In this document: piece after piece, positions 1 through 7,012 of the stretch
How positions within the stretch are numbered: the stretch's first letter is position 1
Layout of the letters: every line of letters begins with the position of its first letter
Assembly (NCBI GenBank): GCA_964608965.1
Contig: CAZSPZ010000016.1
Location: 1-40,225, forward strand
DNA: 40,225 nucleotides
Reading direction: 5' to 3'
From: UBA10908 sp964608965
GTDB taxonomy: Bacteria; Bacillota; Clostridia; Peptostreptococcales; Anaerovoracaceae
Position numbers and translations under genes: made by a program
Notes under the pieces: generated by a model
Seen by the model: only the letters and a program-made list of their open reading frames with translations
Told to the model about the DNA's origin: nothing
Database searches by the model: none

Positions 1-51
1 AAAAAACCACCCACCGATAAAATTCTTTTTATCAATAGATGGTATTTGATT

Positions 52-128
52 TGGTCCGAGTGACAGGACTTGAACCTGCGGCCTCTTGACCCCCAGTCAA
101 GCACGCTACCAATCTGCGCCACACCCGG
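52..128 (-). tRNA. tRNA-Pro(GGG)
   Basis: Minus-strand cloverleaf of 77 nt with an encoded 3' CCA (complement of 52-54). The acceptor arms CCGGGTG and CACTCGG pair over 7 bp. The anticodon stem CTTGA/TCAAG encloses the loop CTGGGGG, giving anticodon GGG, which reads proline CCC codons. The T-arm GGTTCAAGTCC is standard. It is the last visible member of a three-tRNA minus-strand cluster transcribed from the promoter near 350-378. Confidence 0.95.
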
Positions 129-136
129 ATAAAAAA

Positions 137-211
137 TGGAGCGGAAGACGAGATTCGAACTCGCGACCCTCGCCTTGGCAAGGCGATGCTCTACCCCTGA
201 GCCACTTCCGC
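137..211 (-). tRNA. tRNA-Gly(GCC)
   Basis: Minus-strand cloverleaf of 75 nt starting GCGGAAG, paired with CTTCCGC, with an encoded CCA. The anticodon stem TCGCC/GGCGA closes the loop TTGCCAA, giving anticodon GCC for glycine. It lies 8 nt from tRNA-Pro and 31 nt from tRNA-Arg, so the three are almost certainly one transcript. Confidence 0.96.
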
Positions 212-242
212 ATGTCCTTTTAAAAAGGATCCTTTATGATGT

Positions 243-319
243 TGGTACGCCCGGCAGGAGTCGAACCTGTGGCCTTTGGAGTCGGAGTCCAACGCTCTAT
301 CCAACTGAGCTACGAGCGC
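243..319 (-). tRNA. tRNA-Arg(CCG)
   Basis: Minus-strand cloverleaf of 77 nt including CCA. The acceptor strand GCGCTCG pairs with CGGGCGT, with G-T wobbles at the first and fifth pairs. The anticodon stem TTGGA/TCCAA closes the loop CTCCGAC, giving anticodon CCG for arginine CGG codons. It is the promoter-proximal gene of the tRNA cluster. Confidence 0.95.
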
Positions 320-349
320 ACATCCATGCAAGGAACTGCAACGGAATTC

Positions 350-378
350 AGTATAGCAGACAGTTCCCGTGTTTTCAA
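350..378 (-). promoter_or_regulatory. tRNA cluster promoter
   Basis: On the minus strand TTGAAA (complement of 373-378) is followed after 17 nt by TATACT (complement of 350-355). This is a near-consensus sigma-A promoter about 30 nt upstream of tRNA-Arg. It lies just past the stop codon of the M20 peptidase gene at 400, so the tRNAs have their own start but could also receive read-through. Confidence 0.75.
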
Positions 379-399
379 GAAAAATGTGAAACTTTTTAC

Positions 400-1542
400 T
401 TATTTGAGCTTGCTGATCGCAAGAGCCAATCTCGCTGCGCAAGGCACCATCGTGTCAATTTCCAGGAATTCTTCGGGAGAGCACATCATGCCGCCTACAG
501 AACCCATTCCGTCTATCGTGGGCGTACCCACAGAGGCCACGGTGTTCCCGTCTGTAATGCCTCCGGCTTTTACGAATTTATATTCGATGTCCAGTTCATT
601 CCCGCTTTCTACGACCGCATTGAGCAATTCATCAAAACCCGCAACAGGGACCATGGGCGGTTTGATCAATTCGGTCTTCCAGGTGATTTTCACTTCATCG
701 TTTCGGGGCGCGCTGAGAATCTTTTCAATTTCTGCTTTCATGGTTTCGTAGATTCCGAGGTCTGTAAATCGCAGATCCACATAGGCCGTGCCTTGCTCCG
801 GAACTACATTGGGCGCTTCGCCTGCGTTCATTTGCGTAACGATGCAGCCTTTATTCAAAGAGGCGTCATGGATGGCTGCAATTTTCGGCAGGACATCGCA
901 TAAAGCGAGGAGAGCGCTGATGCCTTTCTCCGGTTCGTTTCCCGCATGTGCGCCGCGGCCTTTCGCTGCGATGTTCACTTTGGCTAAACCTTTTCGTTCG
1001 ACAACGACAGCCATGCCCGGTCTTGCGCCTTCGGTAACCATGCAAAAATCCGACTGCTTGCCTTCTTTCTTAATTTCTTCTGTAATGGAAAGGCTGCCCA
1101 ACTCTTCATCTCCGGCTAAAAGTACGGAGAGGGAAGGGACAGGCATCTGGGCAGCCAACAACGCTTTCACTGCGTATAGGCACCCAACCAGACAGGCTTT
1201 CATGTCCACGACACCTGGTCCGTAGGCAAGATTGCCGTTGGTATAAAAGAGCGGTTCATTGTCCAGCATGGCAACGGGAAAGACAGAATCCAAATGGCAG
1301 ATGAGCATAATACGTCGGCCGGATGCTTCTCTTCGGAGGATCATACTGCTGCCGCAATGCTCCTGTTCGAATCGCTCTGCGACAAAACCCAATTTTTCGA
1401 ATTCCTCCTGCAAAACGGATCCAAGCTGATCCACGCCGATTTTATTCGAACTGCGATTGTCGATACGGACCAGACGCTCAAGGAGCGTCATCATTTCCCG
1501 ATGCTTTTCCTCTAAATAAGCTCTGATCGCTTCTGCCGGCAT
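400..1542 (-). CDS. M20 family metallopeptidase (carboxypeptidase G2-like)
   Basis: A 380-residue zinc-dependent exopeptidase/deacylase of the M20 (ArgE/DapE/ACY1/CPG2) clan, probably cytosolic. Visible ligands are H83 (in HLDS), D113 (in GVVDMKA), the DEE pair at 145-147 and E171; H199 (in GRGAHAG) fits the dimerisation-domain histidine. The C-terminal metal-binding motif, usually GGGAHSPEE, reads GGMMCSPEE here, so the expected histidine is C354. A strong ribosome binding site, AAGGAGG, lies just upstream of the ATG at 1542. The gene is divergent from the asparaginase operon, suggesting a link to peptide or acyl-amino-acid use. The exact substrate cannot be read from sequence. Confidence 0.85.
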   Translation of the reverse strand: MPAEAIRAYLEEKHREMMTLLERLVRIDNRSSNKIGVDQLGSVLQEEFEKLGFVAERFEQEHCGSSMILRREASGRRIMLICHLDSVFPVAMLDNEPLFYTNGNLAYGPGVVDMKACLVGCLYAVKALLAAQMPVPSLSVLLAGDEELGSLSITEEIKKEGKQSDFCMVTEGARPGMAVVVERKGLAKVNIAAKGRGAHAGNEPEKGISALLALCDVLPKIAAIHDASLNKGCIVTQMNAGEAPNVVPEQGTAYVDLRFTDLGIYETMKAEIEKILSAPRNDEVKITWKTELIKPPMVPVAGFDELLNAVVESGNELDIEYKFVKAGGITDGNTVASVGTPTIDGMGSVGGMMCSPEEFLEIDTMVPCAARLALAISKLK

Positions 1543-1623
1543 GGCGTACCTCCTTGGCCTTTCAAGATATGCTTACTATTCCATTGTAGCACATGGGAGG
1601 CAAGAGGAAAGCTGAAAATCGCC

Positions 1624-1653
1624 TTTACGGGGAGTAATAATCGGACATATAAT
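1624..1653 (+). promoter_or_regulatory. Candidate promoter of the asparaginase gene
   Basis: TTTACG (1624-1629), an 18-nt spacer and TATAAT (1648-1653). A second TATAAT at 1673-1678 has no good -35. Transcription from here would start about 45 nt before the chosen ATG at 1707. Confidence 0.4.
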
Positions 1654-1706
1654 AAGTGCGAAGTATTCCTTCTATAATATTGGGGAATATGCTGGAAAGG
1701 AGCATC

Positions 1707-2702
1707 ATGGAACCGGAAAAACTCATTGAAATTTATCGCGGCCCGCTGCTGGAGTGTTTCCAGATCGGCAGCATTGCTATCGTGGACGAATCAGGCTTGC
1801 GGATGAGCACAGGGGATGTGGATTTTGTAAGTTACTATCGATCTTCTTCCAAACCTATACAGATTCTTCCGCTCTATCCTTTGGAGATAGACAAGAAATA
1901 CGGTTTGACGGACGAGGAGCTTTCGATCATGTCGGGTTCATTGGCATGCAGCCCCAGACAGCTGGAACTCGTGGACAGCGTGATGCGGAAAGCTGATATC
2001 TCCTCGGATATTCTGATCATGTTGCCTTGTTATCCCATATGGGATTCCTACGCAACACAATATAAGAGGGAAGGAAAAGACCCTTCAAAACTTTATCATA
2101 ATTGTATAGGCAAGCACCTGGGTCTGATATTGATGCAGCGCGAGATGGGCGGTGCACCGGCAGATTACTGGAAAATAGAAAGCCCTGTGCAACAGGCGAT
2201 TCTGCGATATATATCCGTGTTTACAGATGTTCCGGTGCAAGAAATACAAGTCGGCTGGGATGGCTGCGGTGTTCCGGTGTTTGGTGTCCCGATGCCGAAC
2301 ATGGCGCTGTCTTATCTTCGCCTTGCAGCGCCTGATTTGATACCGGACGAAGTGATCTCTGCTTCGACTTCCAGGAATGTGGGGATTGTTGCGAAGTATC
2401 CGGAGAATTTGATGGATGCTGAATCGCTTTGCGGTGTCGTTTGCCGGGATAGCAATGTAATCAGCAAAGCAGGCGCCGACGGCGTTTACACCTTCGGGTT
2501 AAAAAAGGAGCGCATCGGTGCAGCCATCAAGGTCTTCGACGGCAGCAGCGGCAATATGCCTCTGATCGTCCGCGAAATTCTGGAGCAACTCAACTACGGA
2601 AATAAAGAAACAATCCGCCGCCTGGGCGAATCGTTTCCTTCCGATGTCATCAATGCGACCGGAAGCGTTGTTGGTTATAAAAAAGCAGTGTTCCGGCTGT
2701 AA
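1707..2702 (+). CDS. Asparaginase II-type protein
   Basis: A 331-residue protein resembling the asparaginase_II family (PF06089), which is unrelated to the classical AnsA/AnsB fold. Family hallmarks seen include an N-terminal RSSSKPIQ-like segment, the GSLACSPRQ stretch and a YHNCIGKH motif, followed by a GWDGCGVPVFG motif. The ATG at 1707 is preferred over 1656 because AAAGGAG (1696-1702) precedes it at good spacing and the upstream 17 codons look untypical. The likely reaction is hydrolysis of L-asparagine or a related amide or isoaspartyl compound. The next gene starts 96 nt downstream with its own promoter, so the two may be only partly co-transcribed. Confidence 0.8.
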   Translation: MEPEKLIEIYRGPLLECFQIGSIAIVDESGLRMSTGDVDFVSYYRSSSKPIQILPLYPLEIDKKYGLTDEELSIMSGSLACSPRQLELVDSVMRKADISSDILIMLPCYPIWDSYATQYKREGKDPSKLYHNCIGKHLGLILMQREMGGAPADYWKIESPVQQAILRYISVFTDVPVQEIQVGWDGCGVPVFGVPMPNMALSYLRLAAPDLIPDEVISASTSRNVGIVAKYPENLMDAESLCGVVCRDSNVISKAGADGVYTFGLKKERIGAAIKVFDGSSGNMPLIVREILEQLNYGNKETIRRLGESFPSDVINATGSVVGYKKAVFRL

Positions 2703-2730
2703 AAACGCAAAGCACATCCGAATAATCGGC

Positions 2731-2759
2731 TTTACTGCACAAAGGGTAAAGACTATAAT
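2731..2759 (+). promoter_or_regulatory. Promoter of the aldolase-dehydrogenase operon
   Basis: TTTACT (2731-2736), a 17-nt spacer and a perfect TATAAT (2754-2759), about 40 nt before the ATG at 2799. Confidence 0.65.
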
Positions 2760-2798
2760 AAAACAGAGTAAATCACTACATTTCCAAGGAGGAACAGC

Positions 2799-3695
2799 AT
2801 GAAAGACTTAAGAGGGGTCAATCCGCCCATCGTTACTTTTTTTGACGAAAAAGGGAATGTGGATTGGGATGCCGCAAAAAAACAGACGGATTTTTTAATC
2901 CGGGCAGGAGTAAACGGAATCGCTTATCTGGGCACCTCCGGTGAATTCGCGACGTTGTCGATGCAGGAAAAGAAGGATTATCTCCGCGAGATGGTTGCAT
3001 ATGTTGCAGGGCGGGTAAACGTCATTGCCGGAATAGGCGATACCAGTATCGTCAATGCGCTGGATTTGCTGAAATTTGCAGAAGAAATCGATGTGGACGG
3101 AGTTCTGGTCATCAATCCATATTATTGCACATACCCAGAATCGATGGTGGAGGCTTACTACGATAAGCTTGCCGAATCTACGGGATTACCCATCGTTTTG
3201 TATAATTTCCCTGCTCTTTCGGGCTTCAGTCTGGATGCTCCTTTAGTGACCCGCCTGGTCTCGAAGCATAAAAATATTGTCGGGATTAAGGAAACTTTGG
3301 GCGACCCGGCGCATGTGCAGAGCATGGTAAACATTAAAAAAGAAAGACCTGATTTTATAGTTTTCTGCGCCTTCGAAAATCAGGCAATCGGCGCTTTAAT
3401 CGCCGGCGTGGATGGATTTATCAACGCAACGGCTAACTTCGCCCCAGAATATACCGTTGGAATTTATCAGGCGTACAAAGCGGGCGATATGGAAAAAGTC
3501 CGCGAGTATCAGAAAAAATTAATTCGCTGCATGGATTTTTACAGCTTTGCCAGCCCGTTATATATGGCCAGCAAACAGGCTGTTTATGACAGGGTGCTGG
3601 GCGAAGATCGATACGAAAGATTGCCGGCCATGCCGTTGCCTCCGCAAACAAAAAAAGTGATAAGGGACGCGCTCATGGAAATGGGGCTGCTTTAG
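2799..3695 (+). CDS. Dihydrodipicolinate synthase / N-acetylneuraminate lyase family aldolase
   Basis: A 298-residue TIM-barrel class I aldolase of the DapA/NanA superfamily. The carboxylate-binding GTSGE motif is at 45-49, the catalytic tyrosine is Y135 (in YNFPA) and the Schiff-base lysine is K164 (in GIKET). The ribosome binding site AAGGAGG fixes the start. The next ORF, a beta-decarboxylating dehydrogenase, begins 1 nt after the stop, so translation is probably coupled. This neighbour set is not a lysine operon, which makes a catabolic keto-acid aldolase more likely than true DapA. Substrate specificity is inferred, not seen. Confidence 0.8.
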   Translation: MKDLRGVNPPIVTFFDEKGNVDWDAAKKQTDFLIRAGVNGIAYLGTSGEFATLSMQEKKDYLREMVAYVAGRVNVIAGIGDTSIVNALDLLKFAEEIDVDGVLVINPYYCTYPESMVEAYYDKLAESTGLPIVLYNFPALSGFSLDAPLVTRLVSKHKNIVGIKETLGDPAHVQSMVNIKKERPDFIVFCAFENQAIGALIAGVDGFINATANFAPEYTVGIYQAYKAGDMEKVREYQKKLIRCMDFYSFASPLYMASKQAVYDRVLGEDRYERLPAMPLPPQTKKVIRDALMEMGLL

Positions 3696-3696
3696 T

Positions 3697-4755
3697 ATGA
3701 TGAAAGAATATAAAATCGCCGTGATTCCCGGCGACGGGGTCGGTCCGGAAGTGATCGATCAGGGTCGGCGTGTTCTGGAGCATATCGCCGGATTAGACGG
3801 CGGATTTACTTTTCACTTCGAGAATTTCCCCTGGGGCTGTGAGTATTATAAGAAAACCGGGCGCATGATGGCCGAAGACGGACTGGATACATTAAAACGG
3901 TTCGACGCCATTCTTCTTGGCGCGGTAGGCTCTCCCGGAGTTCCCGACCATGTGTCACTGCATGGACTTCTGATTGCCATCAGGCAGGGCTTTGATCAAT
4001 ATGTGAATCTTCGGCCGGTAAAATTGTTAAAAGGCGCTCCCTGCCCGATTTCGGGGGTAAAAAGGGAAGACGTGGATATGGTGTTTGTAAGGGAGAACAG
4101 CGAGGGCGAGTACGCCGGAGTCGGCGGTCTTTTCGAGGATCGTGCCGAGCAGACCGGAGTGTTTACGCGAAAAGGCTGCGAACGCATTATGCGGTATGCG
4201 TTCGAACTCGCCCGCAAAGAACATCGCAGTCTTACGAGTGTAAGCAAAGCGAATGCGCTGAAATATTCCATGGTGTTTTGGGATAACATCTTCGCGGAAG
4301 TATCCAAAGAATATCCGGATGTGGAAACAAAGGCCCTGTTGGTGGATGCCGCCAGCATGTTTATGATAAGAGAGCCCCAGCGCTTTGATGTGGTTGTATG
4401 CTCTAACCTTTTTGGCGATATTCTGACCGATTTGGGAGCTGCCCTTGCGGGCGGAATGGGTCTTGCCGCAGGGGCTAACATCAACCCCGAACGCCTTTAC
4501 CCGTCGATGTTTGAGCCGATACACGGCTCCGCTCCCGACATAGCCGGCCTTGGAAAAGCCAATCCCATGGCAACAATATGGGCCGTATCGCAAATGATGG
4601 ACCACTTTGGACGCGAGGATTGGGGAAAGAAAATAATAGACGCAATGGAGTCCGTGCTTTCAGAAGGGAAATATCTGACGCCGGATATCGGCGGCAGGGC
4701 CACAACAAAAGAATCTGCGGATGCCGTAATAAACAACTTAACTTTAGCTCAATAA
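3697..4755 (+). CDS. Tartrate/D-malate-type beta-decarboxylating dehydrogenase
   Basis: A 352-residue NAD-dependent enzyme of the isocitrate/isopropylmalate dehydrogenase superfamily. The N-terminal IPGDGVGPEV motif (10-19) and NLRPVK stretch are typical. The central segment ending in FVRENSEGEYAG resembles the tartrate dehydrogenase / D-malate dehydrogenase (TtuC/DmlA) branch more than LeuB. The metal-binding region has SNLFGDILTDLGAALAGG. Two tandem ATGs (3697, 3700) are possible starts. It follows the aldolase after a single base, implying a joint pathway that oxidises and decarboxylates a 2-hydroxy dicarboxylic acid. Whether the substrate is malate, tartrate or a 3-alkylmalate is open. 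Confidence 0.8.
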   Translation: MMKEYKIAVIPGDGVGPEVIDQGRRVLEHIAGLDGGFTFHFENFPWGCEYYKKTGRMMAEDGLDTLKRFDAILLGAVGSPGVPDHVSLHGLLIAIRQGFDQYVNLRPVKLLKGAPCPISGVKREDVDMVFVRENSEGEYAGVGGLFEDRAEQTGVFTRKGCERIMRYAFELARKEHRSLTSVSKANALKYSMVFWDNIFAEVSKEYPDVETKALLVDAASMFMIREPQRFDVVVCSNLFGDILTDLGAALAGGMGLAAGANINPERLYPSMFEPIHGSAPDIAGLGKANPMATIWAVSQMMDHFGREDWGKKIIDAMESVLSEGKYLTPDIGGRATTKESADAVINNLTLAQ

Positions 4756-4778
4756 ATTTCAGATAACAGAGGTGTAAA

Positions 4779-5600
4779 ATGTCAGAAAATTGTAGCCATG
4801 ATTGCTCTTCGTGCGGTGAAAGCTGCGAAGAAAGGGAAAATGATTTTACAGCAAAGCCCCACGCGCTTTCGAATGTCAAAAAGGTAATCGGTGTTGTCTC
4901 GGGCAAAGGAGGCGTAGGCAAATCTCTTGTAACCTGTTTGCTTGCTGTCTCTGCAAAGCGTCGAGGCCTTTCTGTAGGGATCCTGGACGCGGATATCACC
5001 GGGCCTTCTATTCCGAAAGCATTCGGACTCAAGGAAAAAGCCTTCGCTATCGAAGAAGGAATCCTGCCGGTCAGAAGCAAGCTGGGCGTGGACATTATGT
5101 CGCTGAATCTTCTTTTGGAGCACGACACGGATCCGGTCGTTTGGAGAGGCCCCATTATCGCGGGCACTGTCAAACAATTCTGGACCGATGTCATCTGGAA
5201 AGATATCGACATGATGTTCGTGGATATGCCGCCGGGAACGGGGGATGTTTCACTTACCGTATTTCAATCCCTGCCCGTCGACGGGCTTATTATCGTCACA
5301 TCTCCGCAGGAACTGGTTACGATGATTGTGCAAAAAGCCGTCAAAATGGCCAATTTAATGAACATACCGGTTTTAGCGCTCGTAGAGAATATGAGCTACG
5401 TTACCTGTCCGGATTGCGGAAAGGAAATCAGACCTTTCGGCGAAAGCCATATCGATAAGACCGCAAAGAAGTACGATATTAAATTAATTGCCTCCATGCC
5501 CATCGATCCAAAATTGTCGGCCGCCTGTGATGCAGGAACAATCGAGCTGTTTGACGGACCTTGGCTGGACGGCATCGTGGATATGCTGGAGAAACTTTAG
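4779..5600 (+). CDS. Mrp/NBP35-type Fe-S cluster carrier ATPase
   Basis: A 273-residue P-loop ATPase of the MinD/Mrp family. The deviant Walker A SGKGGVGKS is at 41-49, followed by the Mrp switch region DADITGPSIP and VDMPPGTGD. The C-terminal CPDC pair (C210, C213) is the conserved site that holds a bridging [4Fe-4S] cluster in Mrp dimers. A short N-terminal cysteine-rich tail (C5, C9, C12, C16) resembles NBP35-type extensions. It would bind and pass clusters to apo-proteins in the cytosol. It sits inside a catabolic operon with no obvious Fe-S enzyme in view, so its client is unknown. The ribosome binding site is AGAGGTG. Confidence 0.88.
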   Translation: MSENCSHDCSSCGESCEERENDFTAKPHALSNVKKVIGVVSGKGGVGKSLVTCLLAVSAKRRGLSVGILDADITGPSIPKAFGLKEKAFAIEEGILPVRSKLGVDIMSLNLLLEHDTDPVVWRGPIIAGTVKQFWTDVIWKDIDMMFVDMPPGTGDVSLTVFQSLPVDGLIIVTSPQELVTMIVQKAVKMANLMNIPVLALVENMSYVTCPDCGKEIRPFGESHIDKTAKKYDIKLIASMPIDPKLSAACDAGTIELFDGPWLDGIVDMLEKL

Positions 5601-5623
5601 CAGTAAAGGAAATAGGAGGGGAA

Positions 5624-6532
5624 ATGTTCAAAAAACTTGTGGCGACGGAACCCATCGGCTTGCTTGCCTACGGAATGGATAAGCTGGCTTCATTTACAGA
5701 CCAACTGGTAGTTTACAACGACATTCCCGCCTCCGAGGAAGAGATAATCCATCGCATCGGGGACGCAGATGCAATATTGGTGAGCTTTACAAGTACATAT
5801 CCCGCCGCGGTGCTTTCGCAGTGTCCTAACCTTAAGTATATAGGCATGTGTTGCAGTTTATATTCCGAAGAAGCCGCGAATGTCGATATAAAATATGCGA
5901 AAGAACATGGGATTACCGTCACAGGAATACGGGATTACGGCGATAACGGTGTTGTGGAATATGTTCTCTACGAAACCATCGGTTTGCTCCACGGGTACGG
6001 TAAATTTCAATGGGCAGCTTATCCCTATGAATTGACGGACATGAAGGTGGGCATGGTCGGCATCGGAACTACAGGAAGCATGATAGGCGAAGCAATGCGC
6101 CTGCTTGGCGCGGAAGTGTCATATTTTGCCCGCTCCATCAAGCCTGAGAAAGAAGCAAAAGGGATGCATTATAAACCTTTGCACGATTTGCTCCGCGAAA
6201 GCGAAATCATATGCCTTGGCCTGAATAAGAATGTGATTCTTCTGAAAGAGCCTGAATTTGAAATGATGGTTGGGAAAAAAATGCTTTTCAACACGTCCAT
6301 CGGACCCGGGCACGACGTGGAAGCTCTGAAAAAATGGCTTTCTTCCGACCCTGAGCACTACTTCTTTTGCGATACGGCAGCGGCTGCAGGCGACCCTGAA
6401 GTCCTGAAATTTCCAAACGCAATAAGAAAGGGGCCACCCGGCGCCGGCGGTACGACAAAAGCATTGGAGAGGCTTACAGATAAAGTCATCGAGAATATCG
6501 ATCGCTACATGCAAGATATTTTGTGCCGATAA
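5624..6532 (+). CDS. D-isomer 2-hydroxyacid dehydrogenase-like NAD-binding protein
   Basis: A 302-residue protein with the two-domain fold signature of D-2-hydroxyacid dehydrogenases; the NAD-binding GIGTTG motif is at 146-151. The ATG at 5624 is chosen over 5561 because GGAGGGG lies just before it and the upstream extension overlaps the Mrp gene. The catalytic signature is unusual: the usual NTARG reads NTSIG, so the substrate-binding arginine is missing, and the usual PH-x-GG reads PPGAGG, so the catalytic histidine is missing. It may be a non-standard reductase or a nucleotide-binding regulatory paralogue. It is the last gene of the operon before a new promoter at 6539. Confidence 0.75.
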   Translation: MFKKLVATEPIGLLAYGMDKLASFTDQLVVYNDIPASEEEIIHRIGDADAILVSFTSTYPAAVLSQCPNLKYIGMCCSLYSEEAANVDIKYAKEHGITVTGIRDYGDNGVVEYVLYETIGLLHGYGKFQWAAYPYELTDMKVGMVGIGTTGSMIGEAMRLLGAEVSYFARSIKPEKEAKGMHYKPLHDLLRESEIICLGLNKNVILLKEPEFEMMVGKKMLFNTSIGPGHDVEALKKWLSSDPEHYFFCDTAAAAGDPEVLKFPNAIRKGPPGAGGTTKALERLTDKVIENIDRYMQDILCR

Positions 6533-6538
6533 CAAAGA

Positions 6539-6568
6539 TTGCATATTTTATTCAAAATACTATATAAT
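6539..6568 (+). promoter_or_regulatory. Promoter of the small coiled-coil protein gene
   Basis: TTGCAT (6539-6544), an 18-nt spacer and TATAAT (6563-6568), about 60 nt ahead of the ATG at 6631. Confidence 0.6.
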
Positions 6569-6630
6569 TAGGACAGATACCGTCATCGTAACTTGAAAAT
6601 CCGTATCGTTGGATAAAAGGAGGAATCAGT

Positions 6631-6900
6631 ATGTCGTTCTTAGATAAGTTGAGCAGTATCGCAAAAGACGCTGGAGAAAAGGCGGGCGAAGCTGTAGAAA
6701 TCACAAAATTAAAGCACAAGGTGAGCAAGGAAAAGGATGCCATAGAAGATGCGCTGAAAAAAATCGGGGAATTTTACCTTGATAAGTGCAATTCCGGCGA
6801 AGAACTTCCCGAACCGATCGCAGCGATCTGCGGAGAGATAAAAACTCATAACGAGGCTATCGAAGACCTTATGTCTCAAATCGCCGCAATAAAAGAATAG
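6631..6900 (+). CDS. Small charged helical protein, function unknown
   Basis: An 89-residue protein with a strong ribosome binding site (AAGGAGG) and its own promoter and terminator, so it is a real monocistronic gene. The sequence is rich in K, E, A and I with heptad-like spacing (MSFLDKLSSIAKDAGEKAG at the start, then a long charged helix), suggesting a coiled coil. It resembles the N-terminal helical part of small Clostridial proteins that often end in a zinc ribbon, but no cysteine pair for a ribbon is present here. No function can be assigned. Confidence 0.7.
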   Translation: MSFLDKLSSIAKDAGEKAGEAVEITKLKHKVSKEKDAIEDALKKIGEFYLDKCNSGEELPEPIAAICGEIKTHNEAIEDLMSQIAAIKE

Positions 6901-6966
6901 AACAAGAGAACCGGCTGCATCTTTTCATCCTATGCGGCCTACGCAAAATCATTGTTTCAAAAATAT

Positions 6967-7002
6967 AAAAAGCTCTTGCCTTCCGAAGGCAGGAGCTTTT
7001 TT
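6967..7002. terminator. Bidirectional intrinsic terminator
   Basis: The inverted repeat AAAAGCTC-T-TGCCTT / AAGGCA-G-GAGCTTTT has A/T tracts on both sides. It can end both the plus-strand small gene (stop 6900) and the minus-strand operon (stop 7013). Confidence 0.85.
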
Positions 7003-7012
7003 GCGGAAAATA

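Noticed and set aside
18..35. Small hairpin GATAAAA/TTTTATC downstream of tRNA-Pro
   Set aside because: Only A/T pairs over 7 bp; too weak to call a terminator, and the cluster may continue past the window edge.
136..903. 255-residue plus-strand open frame over the tRNAs and the M20 gene
   Set aside because: It runs through two tRNA genes and antisense to a well-supported peptidase; its composition (Arg, His and Cys rich) is typical of a shadow frame.
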